NCBI RefSeq assembly: GCF_012848855.1
Contig: NZ_CP051630.1
Span: 1,281,501-1,345,500, forward strand
DNA from: Pyruvatibacter mobilis
GTDB lineage: Bacteria; Pseudomonadota; Alphaproteobacteria; CGMCC-115125
Direction: 5' to 3'
DNA: 64,000 bases
Below the pieces are notes generated by a model, which worked only from the letters and a program-made list of their open reading frames with translations, was not told the origin of the DNA and made no database searches. Both the position numbers and the translations under genes were made by a program. This document shows, piece after piece, positions 33,676 through 42,741 of the stretch. Each line of letters begins with the position of its first letter. The stretch's first letter is position 1.

Positions 33676-34826
33676 GAGACGGCTTTCATGCGTTGAAATC
33701 CCTTGTCGAGATCTTCCTTGAGGTCATCCAGTGCTTCCAGGCCCACGTGGAAACGGAGCAGGGGGCCGGGGGCGTCCCAGCCCGTTGCAGTGCGGATCTT
33801 CGCAGGGTCGGAAGGGACGACAAGGCTTTCAAAGCCGCCCCATGAATAGCCCATGCCGAATAGCTCGAGGTCATCCAGCATGGCTGACAGCGCCGTGTCG
33901 CTGACGGGTTTCAGGACGGCCGAAAAAAGCCCGCTGGCCCCGAGGAAATCCCGCTTCCACAGGTCATGTTGCGGGTGACTGGGCAATGCGGGATGCAGGA
34001 CAAAATCCACTTCGTCGCGCGTTTCAAGCCATTTGGCGAAGTCTATGCCCTGCTGCATGTGCTGTTTCAGGCGGACATCCATGGTGCGCAGGCCGCGAAG
34101 CGCGAGATAGATATCGTCCGGCCCGGCGCATTGGCCCAATTGTCCGTGTGCGGCGTGAATGGCCGAGAAGGTTTCCTGATTGGCGGTGATGGTGCCCAGC
34201 AGAGTGTCCGCATGGCCGACGATGTATTTCGTCGCGGCCTGAATGGAGACATCCACCCCATGCTCGTAAGGCTTGAAGAAGAGGGGGGACGCCCATGTGT
34301 TGTCGAGCACCACTTTCACGCCCCTGGCATGGGCAGCGTCCGCGATGGCCGGAATGTCCTGCACTTCAAACGTCAGGGAACCGGGGCTTTCCGTGAAAAC
34401 GACTTTCGTGGTGTCGCGGATCAGGTCTGCGATACCGCCGGCGATTGTCGGATCGTAATAGGTGGTTTCCACGCCCATGCGCTTGAGGAAGGTGTCGCAG
34501 AAGGTGCGGGTTGGACCGTAGGCATTGTCAGTCATCAGCAGATGGTCACCGGACCCGAGCAAGGCGAGCAGGGCGGTGGTAACCGCGCTGAGGCCTGACG
34601 GGACGATCTTGCAGCCATGCCCCCCTTCGAGTGCCACCACGGCGTCTTCCAGCGCGAAAGTCGTTGGTGTACCGCGGCGGCCATATTGCACGCGCGTCTT
34701 GGGGTGCTTCAGATCCTCATAGGTGGGGTAGAGGATGGTGGAGGCGTGATAGACGGGCGGATTGACGATGCCGTGGTTGTTGTGCGGGTCCCGACCCGCA
34801 TGGACTGCCTTGGTCTCGTCCTTCAT
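33672..34826 (-). CDS. metC: Cystathionine beta-lyase
   Basis: PLP enzyme of the Cys/Met metabolism family that converts cystathionine to homocysteine, pyruvate and ammonia. 384 aa from the ATG at 34826, preceded by GAGGC. Motifs are VQYGRRGTPT, SGLSAVTTALLALLGSGDH, the segment VVLDNTWASPLFF, and the PLP lysine in SIQAATKYIVGHAD. It diverges from aapJ, an arrangement I recall from Rhizobium. Gamma-lyase activity cannot be excluded from sequence alone. Confidence 0.9.
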   Translation of the reverse strand: MKDETKAVHAGRDPHNNHGIVNPPVYHASTILYPTYEDLKHPKTRVQYGRRGTPTTFALEDAVVALEGGHGCKIVPSGLSAVTTALLALLGSGDHLLMTDNAYGPTRTFCDTFLKRMGVETTYYDPTIAGGIADLIRDTTKVVFTESPGSLTFEVQDIPAIADAAHARGVKVVLDNTWASPLFFKPYEHGVDVSIQAATKYIVGHADTLLGTITANQETFSAIHAAHGQLGQCAGPDDIYLALRGLRTMDVRLKQHMQQGIDFAKWLETRDEVDFVLHPALPSHPQHDLWKRDFLGASGLFSAVLKPVSDTALSAMLDDLELFGMGYSWGGFESLVVPSDPAKIRTATGWDAPGPLLRFHVGLEALDDLKEDLDKGFQRMKAVS

Positions 34827-35080
34827 GAGTGCCTCTTTCGTGAGCCGGATCGGCATGAGCGCTGCCGGATTTTCCGGTTACGGAGTGTGTTTTTCTGCGG
34901 TGCGGCGACCGGGCGGGTCAAGCGGACGTCATGAGACTTTCCGCGTAAACCACTGGTTCAGCCGGTCAACAATGTTACACTCCCGGCAAAGGCCGCATAA
35001 GGCGCGCTGAACCACAAAATTCCGTGTCAGACGGCCGGCCTGTCCGGACCCGGCTACATTCACGTGCGAGGAACAGATTC

Positions 35081-36142
35081 ATGACCACCATCCTTCTCCC
35101 CGCCTTCAGGCGCACGGCTGCCGCCTGCATCGGCGGGCTGGCAATGGCCGCAGCCTTCAGCACCTCGGCACTGGCCGCACCGGCGGATGCGGGTCCGACC
35201 CTGTCAGCCGTCAAGGAACGCGGTTTTGTCCAGTGCGGGGTGAACCAGGGCCTGCCGGGCTTCGCCAATCCTGACGCGACCGGGGAGTGGACGGGGCTGG
35301 ACGTTGATCTGTGCCGCGCTGTGGCCGCGGGGATCTTCGGCGACCCGAGTGCTGCTCGCTACAGGCCGCTGTCTGCCAAGGAGCGGTTTACGGCGTTGCA
35401 GTCGCGTGAGATTGACGTGCTGACCCGCAATACCACCTGGACCATGGACCGGGATACGTCCCTCGGCCTGAACTTCGCAGGCGTTAACTACTATGACGGC
35501 CAGGGCATGATGGTGCGCAAGGATCTGGGCATTACCAGTGCGCTTGACCTCAACGGCGCCAATCTGTGCACCAATTCCGGCACCACGACCGAGCTCAACA
35601 TCGCCGACTTCTTCCGGGCCAACAATCTCGAATACAAGATCATCTCCTTCGAGAAGTCCGATGAGGTTGTGGGTGCCTATGATGCCGGCCGCTGCGATGT
35701 GTACACCACCGATGTCTCGGGTCTTGCGGCGCAACGCCTGAAGCTGAAAGACCCTGACGCGCACATCATTCTGGACGAGATCATTTCCAAGGAACCGCTC
35801 GGGCCTGTGGTGCGGCAGGGCGATGACCAATGGCTGGACATCGTGCGCTGGACGCTCAACGTGATGATCGAGGCGGAAGAGCTTGGCATCAACTCGGCCA
35901 ATGTGGATGAGATGAAGGCCAGCGAGAATCCGGCGATCAAGCGCCTGCTGGGCACGGAAGGTGCCTATGGCGAAGCGCTGGGCCTGTCCAATGACTGGGC
36001 CTACAACATCATCAAGAGCGTCGGCAATTATGGTGAGAGCTTCGAGCGGCATGTGGGCTCGGCGACGCCGCTGGCGCTCAAGCGCGGGCAAAATGCTCTG
36101 TACAAGGATGGCGGCCTTCACTACGCCATGCCGGTCCGCTAA
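35081..36142 (+). CDS. aapJ: General L-amino acid ABC transporter, periplasmic binding protein
   Basis: 353 aa with a signal peptide ending at STSALA. Mature features of AapJ are TLSAVKERGFVQCGVNQGLP, then GLDVDLCRAVAAGIFGD, LTRNTTWTMDRD and GRCDVYTTDVSGLAA. It binds a broad range of L-amino acids. The ATG at 35081 follows GAGGAA. A hairpin terminator separates it from the membrane and ATPase genes, which would raise its level over the rest of the operon. Confidence 0.95.
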   Translation: MTTILLPAFRRTAAACIGGLAMAAAFSTSALAAPADAGPTLSAVKERGFVQCGVNQGLPGFANPDATGEWTGLDVDLCRAVAAGIFGDPSAARYRPLSAKERFTALQSREIDVLTRNTTWTMDRDTSLGLNFAGVNYYDGQGMMVRKDLGITSALDLNGANLCTNSGTTTELNIADFFRANNLEYKIISFEKSDEVVGAYDAGRCDVYTTDVSGLAAQRLKLKDPDAHIILDEIISKEPLGPVVRQGDDQWLDIVRWTLNVMIEAEELGINSANVDEMKASENPAIKRLLGTEGAYGEALGLSNDWAYNIIKSVGNYGESFERHVGSATPLALKRGQNALYKDGGLHYAMPVR

Positions 36143-36163
36143 ACATCATGTGACGGTTACAGG

Positions 36164-36204
36164 GGCGCGCTGATTGCGGAATCGATCAGCGCGCCGCTTT
36201 TTTT
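36164..36204 (+). terminator. Intra-operon terminator between aapJ and aapQ
   Basis: GGCGCGCTGAT pairs perfectly with ATCAGCGCGCC around a 10-base loop, followed by a short GC and seven T. It lies 22 bases after the aapJ stop and 29 before aapQ. Partial read-through would give excess binding protein. Confidence 0.88.
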
Positions 36205-36232
36205 CGGGCAGGCAGAGCAAGCACGTCACCGT

Positions 36233-37438
36233 ATGAGTGATCCTTCCAAATCATCCGCGCCGGCAGCTGGAGACGATGTCCCCCGCGCGGCATTTCTCTA
36301 TGACCCACGAGTGCGGGGCATTGTCTACCAGCTGGTGACGCTGGCCCTTGTCGTGTGGGTCGGCACCGAGTTCTGGACCAATGCTGTCAGCAATCTGGAG
36401 CGGGCCAGCATTGCATCCGGCTTCGGCTTTCTGGACACGACTGCCGGGTTCGGCATCATTCAGACGCTGGTGAGCTATACGGAAGAATCCAGCTATGGCC
36501 GCGCGTTCCTCGTCGGCCTGCTCAATACGCTGCTGGTCGCAGCCATCGGCATCGTGCTGGCCACGCTCATCGGGTTTCTCGTCGGGATCGGCAGCCTGTC
36601 GCGCAACTGGCTGATCCGGCAGATCTGCTTCATCTATGTGGAAACGATGCGGAATATCCCGCTGCTTCTGCACATCTTCTTCTGGTACTTCGCGGTGCTG
36701 CGGTCCGTGCCCGGCCCCCGGCAGAGCATCGAGATTGCCGGAAGCGTGTTCATCAATAATCGGGGCATCTACCTGCCGCGGCCGCTGGCGGAAGATGGCT
36801 TCGGCTTCGTGCTCATCGTGCTGGCCCTGGGGGTTCTTGTGTCGTTCGGCATTGCGCGATGGGCGCGCCGGCGGCGGGAAATGACCGGGCAGCAATTTCC
36901 GGTGCTGTACTGGACACTCGGGCTGGTCGCGGGCTTTCCGCTGCTCGTGTTCCTCATTCTCGGTCTGCCGATGAGTTTTGAGTATCCCGGCTTGCGGGGG
37001 CTTAATTTTGCCGGCGGCGTGACGCTGATCCCGGAACTGATTTCGCTGGTGCTGGCCCTGGGCATCTATACGGCAGGGTTCATTGCCGAGAATGTGCGCG
37101 CGGGCATCCAGGCAGTGAACAAGGGGCAGAGCGAAGCCGCATCCGCGCTGGGCCTGACGCCGGGCCAGACGATGCGGCTCATCATCATCCCGCAGGCGCT
37201 GCGGGTCATCATCCCGCCGCTGACGAACCAGTATCTCAATCTGACCAAGAATTCGTCGCTGGCTGTTGCCATTGCCTATCCGGACCTTGTCTCGGTCTTC
37301 GCCGGGACGGTGCTGAACCAGACGGGGCAGGCGGTGGAGATCCTGTTTCTCACCATGTCGGTTTATCTCACGCTCTCCATCGCCACGAGCCTTCTGATGA
37401 ACTGGTACAATGCGCGCATCGCGCTGGTGGAGCGCTAG
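36233..37438 (+). CDS. aapQ: General L-amino acid ABC transporter permease
   Basis: A 401-aa HisMQ-type permease. Helices start around residue 22, and a large periplasmic insertion lies between the first conserved segment and the core. ETMRNIPLLLHIFFWYF and the EAA loop SEAASALGLTPGQTMRLIII, followed by PQALRVIIPPLTNQYLNL, are typical of AapQ. It forms the membrane channel with AapM, whose gene starts 3 bases later. Confidence 0.95.
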   Translation: MSDPSKSSAPAAGDDVPRAAFLYDPRVRGIVYQLVTLALVVWVGTEFWTNAVSNLERASIASGFGFLDTTAGFGIIQTLVSYTEESSYGRAFLVGLLNTLLVAAIGIVLATLIGFLVGIGSLSRNWLIRQICFIYVETMRNIPLLLHIFFWYFAVLRSVPGPRQSIEIAGSVFINNRGIYLPRPLAEDGFGFVLIVLALGVLVSFGIARWARRRREMTGQQFPVLYWTLGLVAGFPLLVFLILGLPMSFEYPGLRGLNFAGGVTLIPELISLVLALGIYTAGFIAENVRAGIQAVNKGQSEAASALGLTPGQTMRLIIIPQALRVIIPPLTNQYLNLTKNSSLAVAIAYPDLVSVFAGTVLNQTGQAVEILFLTMSVYLTLSIATSLLMNWYNARIALVER

Positions 37439-37441
37439 CCC

Positions 37442-38581
37442 ATGAGTGACGTGACTGCCAACATCGCTTATGTGCGTACCAAGGAAAAAGCGCCGCTTCC
37501 GCCGCCGCGCCGGACCACCGGTGTGGTGGCGTGGATGCGGGAGAACCTGTTTTCCTCCTGGTCCAACACGGCGCTGACGCTTCTGGGCGCGTGGCTGCTC
37601 TACAGCATCGTGCCGCCCATTCTCGACTGGGCGTTGCTCTCGGCCACCTTTACCGGGACGGACAGGCAAGCCTGTCTGCGTGACGGGGCGGGGGCCTGCT
37701 GGCCCTTCATTGATGCGAAGTTCGATCAGTTCATCTACGGGCGTTATCCGCTGGAGGAGCGCTGGCGGGTGGACTGGACCTTCTTCCTCGGGATTGCCGG
37801 GCTGATCCCCATGCTGATCCCGCGCGTGCCGTTCAAGTTCTGGAACGCGCTTTATCTGCTGTTGCCCTATCCGATCATCGCCTTCTTCCTGCTGACCGGC
37901 GGCGTGATGGGGCTTGAAGAAGTGGAGACGGCACTTTGGGGCGGCATGCTGGTGACGCTGGTGGTTGCCATTACCGGCATCGTCGCCTCGCTGCCGCTTG
38001 GCATCCTGCTGGCGCTGGGCAGACGATCTCAGATGCCGGTGATCCGCATGCTGTCGATCGGCTTCATCGAGATCTGGCGCGGCGTTCCGCTTGTCACCGT
38101 GCTGTTCATGGCCAGCGTGATGCTGCCGCTGTTCCTGCCGGAGGATGTGACCTTCGACAAGCTGCTGCGCTGCCTCATCGCCGTGGCGTTGTTCTCAGCG
38201 GCCTATATGGCGGAAGTGGTGCGCGGCGGGCTGCAAGCCGTGCCGCGCGGACAGTATGAAGGGGCGCAGGCGCTGGGCCTCAATTACTGGCAGATGATGA
38301 TTTTCATCATCCTGCCGCAGGCCCTGAAGACCGTGATCCCCGGCATCGTCAATTCCTTCATTGCGCTATTCAAGGATACGACGCTGGTGCTGATCATCGG
38401 CCTGTTCGACCTCCTGGGCATCATCCAGCTCAATTTCACAGACCCGACATGGGCCACCCCGCAGACGGCCGCTACCGGCTATGTGTTCGCGGGTTTCTTC
38501 TATTTCGTCATCTGCGCCGGCATGTCGCAATATTCCCGCTACATGGAACGGCGCCTGGATACGGGACACCGGAATGACTGA
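37442..38581 (+). CDS. aapM: General L-amino acid ABC transporter permease
   Basis: A 379-aa HisMQ-type permease. [20 protein letters not shown] is an early helix, then a periplasmic loop with cysteine pairs ([16 protein letters not shown]) typical of Aap[21 protein letters not shown] and the EAA loop [20 protein letters not shown] follow. The 3' end overlaps aapP by 8 bases. Together with AapQ it forms the translocation pore. Confidence 0.95.
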   Translation: MSDVTANIAYVRTKEKAPLPPPRRTTGVVAWMRENLFSSWSNTALTLLGAWLLYSIVPPILDWALLSATFTGTDRQACLRDGAGACWPFIDAKFDQFIYGRYPLEERWRVDWTFFLGIAGLIPMLIPRVPFKFWNALYLLLPYPIIAFFLLTGGVMGLEEVETALWGGMLVTLVVAITGIVASLPLGILLALGRRSQMPVIRMLSIGFIEIWRGVPLVTVLFMASVMLPLFLPEDVTFDKLLRCLIAVALFSAAYMAEVVRGGLQAVPRGQYEGAQALGLNYWQMMIFIILPQALKTVIPGIVNSFIALFKDTTLVLIIGLFDLLGIIQLNFTDPTWATPQTAATGYVFAGFFYFVICAGMSQYSRYMERRLDTGHRND

Positions 38582-39374
38582 CCGAACGCCGCACCTGCCC
38601 GAAAAGGGCCAGGTGGACACTTCCCGCATGACTGTCTCACAGGAGAAAGCCATCGAGATCAGGTCGATGAACAAGTGGTATGGCGACTTCCATGTGCTGC
38701 GCGACATCGACCTTGATGTCTTCAAAGGCGAGCGCATCGTCATTTGCGGGCCGTCCGGCTCGGGTAAATCCACCCTGATCCGATGCGTCAACCGGCTGGA
38801 ACAGCATCAGAAGGGCCGCATCATCGTTGATGGCATCGAGATGACGGACGACCTGAAGAAGGTGGATGAGATCCGCCGCGAGGTCGGCATGGTGTTCCAG
38901 CATTTCAACCTGTTTCCGCACATGACGGTGCTGGACAATTGCACTCTGGCGCCGATCTGGGTGCGGAAGATGCCGCGCAAGCAGGCCGAAGAACAGGCGA
39001 TGGAATATCTGGAGCGCGTGCGCATTCCCGAGCAGGCCCACAAATATCCGGGTCAGCTCTCCGGCGGCCAGCAGCAGCGCGTCGCCATTGCCCGCTCGCT
39101 TTGCATGAACCCTCGTATCATGCTGTTTGACGAACCCACGTCGGCGCTTGATCCGGAGATGATTAAGGAAGTGCTGGACGTGATGGTGTCGCTGGCGGAA
39201 GACGGCATGACGATGCTGGTGGTCACCCACGAGATGGGCTTCGCGCGCACCGTCGCGAACCGGGTGATCTTCATGGATGACGGGCAGATCGTTGAAATGA
39301 ACGAGCCCGAAGCCTTCTTCTCAAATCCGCAGAACGAGCGGACCAAATTGTTCCTCAGCCAGATCCTGCATTAG
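38574..39374 (+). CDS. aapP: General L-amino acid ABC transporter ATPase
   Basis: A 266-aa ABC ATPase. Walker A is GPSGSGKST, the Q loop is in [19 protein letters not shown], the signature is LSGGQQQR, Walker B is [15 protein letters not shown], and the switch histidine is in VVTHEMGFA. The ATG at 38574 lies inside the end of aapM; the ~25-residue N-terminal extension is normal for AapP. The tail overlaps the convergent acetyltransferase gene by 4 bases. Confidence 0.95.
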   Translation: MTDRTPHLPEKGQVDTSRMTVSQEKAIEIRSMNKWYGDFHVLRDIDLDVFKGERIVICGPSGSGKSTLIRCVNRLEQHQKGRIIVDGIEMTDDLKKVDEIRREVGMVFQHFNLFPHMTVLDNCTLAPIWVRKMPRKQAEEQAMEYLERVRIPEQAHKYPGQLSGGQQQRVAIARSLCMNPRIMLFDEPTSALDPEMIKEVLDVMVSLAEDGMTMLVVTHEMGFARTVANRVIFMDDGQIVEMNEPEAFFSNPQNERTKLFLSQILH

Positions 39375-39886
39375 TCGAGTTCTTCGACCTCGGTTTCCGT
39401 CTGGGCATAAGGCACAAAGCCGAGGCGCTGATAGAGGCCGAGGGCGCGGGGGTGGTCTAGGGTGCAGGTCTGCACCTTCATCTTGGTGATGGGGTGCTGC
39501 CAGGCAATGTCGATGGCCTGGGCCAGCAGGTATTCACCAAGGCCGCCGCCGACGCTGTCCGGCGTCAGGCCGAGATAGACCAGTTCGCAAAGGCCAGGTT
39601 CGCGGAAGTTGAGCTCCGCGAATCCTGCGGGTGCGCCATCGACATAGAGCACATAGATCTCGGTCAGATCGTCATGGATGATGGCGGCGAGTTCCTCGTC
39701 GCTCTTGCGCTTGCGATCAACCCAGAGGTGGTCGCGCCCGATGGCATCATAGAGATAGCGGTAGAAATGAAGCGGCGGCTTCATGCACCGCATGAGTGCC
39801 ATCTTGCGCGCAGGTACCGGGACATGGTTGTCCGGGTCGGCATCCATGCTCAGGAAGGTAACCGTGGTCTTGTGTTTGCGGCCCAT
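39371..39886 (-). CDS. GNAT-family N-acetyltransferase
   Basis: 171 aa. The acetyl-CoA pocket is in the segment [20 protein letters not shown], with the GGGLG pyrophosphate loop, and the final strand has [13 protein letters not shown], both GNAT hallmarks. An N-terminal ~30 residues precede the domain. The acceptor is unknown. It is the last gene of a minus-strand run cysK-sseA-GNAT, 21 bases after the sulfurtransferase gene, so a link to thiol metabolism is possible but speculative. Confidence 0.85.
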   Translation of the reverse strand: MGRKHKTTVTFLSMDADPDNHVPVPARKMALMRCMKPPLHFYRYLYDAIGRDHLWVDRKRKSDEELAAIIHDDLTEIYVLYVDGAPAGFAELNFREPGLCELVYLGLTPDSVGGGLGEYLLAQAIDIAWQHPITKMKVQTCTLDHPRALGLYQRLGFVPYAQTETEVEELD

Positions 39887-39907
39887 GGTCTTTCGCGGGA
39901 GGTGGGG

Positions 39908-40768
39908 TCAAGCGAGGGCGACGGGCAGGTCCGGGCGACCGCCCCATTCAGCCCATGAACCATCATAGAGGCTGCCGTCCGGCGCGCCTATGCGTGCGAG
40001 GGCCAGTGACACAATGGCTGCGGTGACACCGGAGCCACAGCTCGTGATGGCGGGCATGCCCACATTGACGCCACGGGTGGCAAACAGGGCCTCCAGCTGC
40101 TCCGGCGGGCGCAGGGCGCCTCCGGTGACAATCTCATCGAAGGGCACGTTGACCGAGCCGGGCATGTGGCCCCGCCGCAAGCCCGGTCGGGGTTCGTCTA
40201 CTTCGCCGTCAAAGCGCTGCGCCGGGCGGGCGTCGATTACCTGGCGGGAGCCATCAGTGATCGCCTGGCGGACGTCATCGAGGCCCGCAACGAGATCTGG
40301 TTTGAGCATCGCGGTGTAAGGCTGGGGGGCTGCGGTTACCGGTCCCGTCTCAATCGGCCGATCTTCTGCCTGCCAGCGCGGCAGGCCGCCATCCAGCACG
40401 GCCACGCGATCATGCCCCATGGCGCGGAACATCCACCATGCACGCGGCGCGGAGAAGAGGCCCGCGGTGTCATAGATGACGACCTGATCATCCCCGGTAA
40501 TGCCAAGTCCGCCGACAGCCTCAGCGAAGAGATGCGCCGGCGGCAGCATGTGCGGAAGGTCGGAGTTCGTGTCCGCCACCACGTCGATATCTAGAAAGAC
40601 CGCACCCGGAATATGTGCCTCGGTGTGCTCCGCCCGGGCGTCACGGCCGGTTGACGGCATGTGCCAGGAGGCGTCGACGACCTTGATGTCGCGCATACCG
40701 AGCCTGTCGGCCAGCCAACCGGTAGAGACGAGGACCCGCTCGTCCTCGGCGGCGCAAGCGCCTGTCAT
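39908..40768 (-). CDS. sseA: 3-mercaptopyruvate sulfurtransferase (tandem rhodanese)
   Basis: 286 aa with two rhodanese domains. The first (about 10-140, VDASWHMPSTGRDARAEH and DTAGLFSAPRAWWMF) is inactive in the family. The second carries the catalytic Cys244 in CGSGVTA, the loop form that favours 3-mercaptopyruvate over thiosulfate (CRKGVT). The start is the ATG whose A overlaps the cysteine synthase stop (ATGA). Coupling to cysteine synthase fits a role in cysteine catabolism or persulfide formation. Confidence 0.9.
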   Translation of the reverse strand: MTGACAAEDERVLVSTGWLADRLGMRDIKVVDASWHMPSTGRDARAEHTEAHIPGAVFLDIDVVADTNSDLPHMLPPAHLFAEAVGGLGITGDDQVVIYDTAGLFSAPRAWWMFRAMGHDRVAVLDGGLPRWQAEDRPIETGPVTAAPQPYTAMLKPDLVAGLDDVRQAITDGSRQVIDARPAQRFDGEVDEPRPGLRRGHMPGSVNVPFDEIVTGGALRPPEQLEALFATRGVNVGMPAITSCGSGVTAAIVSLALARIGAPDGSLYDGSWAEWGGRPDLPVALA

Positions 40769-41790
40769 TTCGTATCCAGCCATTGCGGCACCGGCAGACC
40801 CTTTTCCTTCAGGAAGGCCGGGTTGAACATCTTTGACTGATAGCGCGTGCCGTAGTCGCAAAGGATGGTCACGATGGTGTGGCCAGGACCCATCTTCTTC
40901 GCCAGGCGGATTGCACCGGCGACATTCACGCCGCTGGAGGAGCCAAGGCACAGGCCTTCATGTTCCAGCAGGTCGAAAGCGACGGGCAGTGCTTCCTCGT
41001 CGGGAATCTGGAACGGCTCATCCACAGACAGGCCTTCTAGGTTGGCCGTGATGCGGCCCTGGCCGATGCCCTCGGTGATCGAAGTGCCTTCGGCCTTGAG
41101 TTCGCCATGGGCATAGTAGTTGTACAGCGCTGCCCCCATCGGGTCGGCAATGCCTATGACGATGTCCTTTTTCTTCTCGCGCAGGCCCATGGCGACGCCT
41201 GCCAGGGTACCGCCGGTGCCGACTGCGCAGATGAAACCGTCGACCTTGCCGCCGGTCTGCTCCCAGATCTCCGGGGCCGTGGTCTGGATATGGCCCTCGC
41301 GATTGGCCACGTTGTCGAACTGGTTGGCCCAGATGGCGCCGTTGGGTTCTTTTTCGGCCAGTTCCTCAGCGAGGCGGCCCGAATATTTCACGTAGTTGTT
41401 CGGGTCCTTGTAGGGCACCGCCGGGACCTCGATGAGCTCGGCGCCAGCGAGCCGCAGCATGTCCTTCTTTTCCTGCGTCTGGGTCTCGGGGATCACAATC
41501 ACCGTGCGGAACCCCAAAGCATTGCCCACGAGGGCAAGGCCGATGCCCGTGTTGCCGGCGGTTCCCTCGACGATGGTGCCGCCGGGCTTCAGCGTGCCGC
41601 GCTTCACCGCATCCTGAATAATAAACAGGGCGGCACGGTCCTTGACCGACTGGCCGGGATTCATGAATTCCGCCTTGCCGAGGATATCGCAGCCGGTTTC
41701 TTCAGATGCCTTTTTCAGGCGGATCAGCGGCGTATTGCCGATGGCGTCCACAATGCCGTTCTTGATTCTGGAGCTGCCGGTGGCATTCAT
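40765..41790 (-). CDS. cysK: Cysteine synthase A (O-acetylserine sulfhydrylase)
   Basis: 341 aa, PLP-dependent, forming cysteine from O-acetylserine and sulfide. The PLP lysine is Lys50 in NPGQSVKDRAA; the substrate loop EGTAGNTGIG and the phosphate-binding GTGGTLAG are present, with LGSSSGVN near the C-terminus. The substrate loop has Ala-Gly where CysK commonly has Ser-Gly (TSGNTG), a form seen in the longer cysteine synthase group. The ATG at 41790 follows GAGGA. Cystathionine beta-synthase activity is a less likely alternative. Confidence 0.88.
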   Translation of the reverse strand: MNATGSSRIKNGIVDAIGNTPLIRLKKASEETGCDILGKAEFMNPGQSVKDRAALFIIQDAVKRGTLKPGGTIVEGTAGNTGIGLALVGNALGFRTVIVIPETQTQEKKDMLRLAGAELIEVPAVPYKDPNNYVKYSGRLAEELAEKEPNGAIWANQFDNVANREGHIQTTAPEIWEQTGGKVDGFICAVGTGGTLAGVAMGLREKKKDIVIGIADPMGAALYNYYAHGELKAEGTSITEGIGQGRITANLEGLSVDEPFQIPDEEALPVAFDLLEHEGLCLGSSSGVNVAGAIRLAKKMGPGHTIVTILCDYGTRYQSKMFNPAFLKEKGLPVPQWLDTK

Positions 41791-41945
41791 GGAGACTATC
41801 CTCGCTGATCGTCGTGTTTTCTGGCGATCCACATTGTCGGAATGTGGTTCCGCTCGGAGACTGGAAAATAGGAACCGGGGGCACGGGGCGCAACCGCGCG
41901 TGTTGGCGTGCACCGGCCAGCAGATAATTTCATCGGCCCTGCCGG

Positions 41946-41975
41946 TGATCCGGATGGCCTATGTGCCCGTAACTG
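41946..41975 (+). promoter_or_regulatory. Candidate ECF11 (RpoE/ChrR-type) promoter upstream of the ChrR-like gene
   Basis: TGATCC at 41946-41951, exactly 18 bases, then TAACTG at 41970-41975. It matches the RpoE promoter form I recall from Rhodobacter (TGATCC, N18, TAA). It points at the ChrR-like gene about 105 bases downstream. A second copy with identical spacing lies upstream of the photolyase gene. Confidence 0.6.
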
Positions 41976-42079
41976 TTATGAAAATTCACCTGCCCCGGCG
42001 GGAATGGCGAAAAACTGCCGTTTCCTGACGCGTTGCCTATACCGGCATTCGGGGCCGCGTTTGCCTGACGAGTTGCCCC

Positions 42080-42730
42080 ATGCCGCACGGATCCATTGAG
42101 TCCCCCACAGCGCCGACCACCGACTGGCTGGTCACTCAGCATGCTCTCGGCCGGTTGCCGCGGGCAGCCTCGGCTCTTGCAGAAGCCTATCTAGAGCTGA
42201 ACCCGCAAAAGCGTGCGGTAGCGGCGCGGATAGAGGACGTTGGCGGTTACCTGCTTGAGACCGCGGAGCCGTTTTCTCTTGGCTTCAAGATGGATGATGC
42301 GGCGCTGGTCGAACAGGCGCTGCCAGACGGGCCTGTCCACGACAGCGTTATGCCGCCATCGCTTGCGGAAATTGTAGGCAAACCTGCGGCGGACCTCGCT
42401 TGGAAATGGCGCGGCCGTGGCGCCTACGAGTATCGCCTCAAGGAGCTCGAAGATAACGGCATCATCGCGCGCCTGCTGCGCATTGAGCCGGGCCGCGCCA
42501 TGCCTCAGCACACCCATGGCGGCCTCGAGGCCACGCTCGTGCTGCAGGGCGCCTTCCGCGACGATGCGGGGCGGTTTGGCCCCGGGGACGTGGAGCTTGC
42601 CGATCACGCGGTTGACCACCGGCCGATTGCGGAACCGGGGGACACCTGCATCTGTTTTGCTGTGAACGAAGCGCCGATGCGGCTGACCGGGCCGTTCGGG
42701 CGCATTCTCCAGTCTCTCTTTCAACACTGA
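42080..42730 (+). CDS. ChrR-like cupin protein lacking the zinc anti-sigma motif
   Basis: 216 aa, homologous along its length to ChrR, the anti-sigma factor of RpoE (ECF11). The C-terminal cupin keeps its metal ligands: H144, H146, E150 (MPQHTHGGLEATLVLQGAF) and H180. The N-terminal region aligns (HALGRLPRAASALAEAYLEL), but residues matching the ChrR zinc ligands H6, H31, C35 and C38 are P12, Y37, N41 and K44. It therefore should not bind zinc there and may not inhibit a sigma factor. No sigma gene is adjacent. It may be a stress-induced paralogue or a cupin sensor. It begins a transcript with the SDR gene 11 bases later. Confidence 0.82.
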   Translation: MPHGSIESPTAPTTDWLVTQHALGRLPRAASALAEAYLELNPQKRAVAARIEDVGGYLLETAEPFSLGFKMDDAALVEQALPDGPVHDSVMPPSLAEIVGKPAADLAWKWRGRGAYEYRLKELEDNGIIARLLRIEPGRAMPQHTHGGLEATLVLQGAFRDDAGRFGPGDVELADHAVDHRPIAEPGDTCICFAVNEAPMRLTGPFGRILQSLFQH

Positions 42731-42741
42731 CAGGATTCCCG

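Noticed and set aside
34827-34930. Possible SAM-II riboswitch upstream of metC
   Set aside because: Alphaproteobacterial methionine genes often have one, but I could not find the conserved pseudoknot sequence in this stretch.
36238-36270. TGATCC near the aapQ start as a further ECF11 promoter
   Set aside because: No TA-type -10 lies 18 bases downstream, and the position is inside the coding region.
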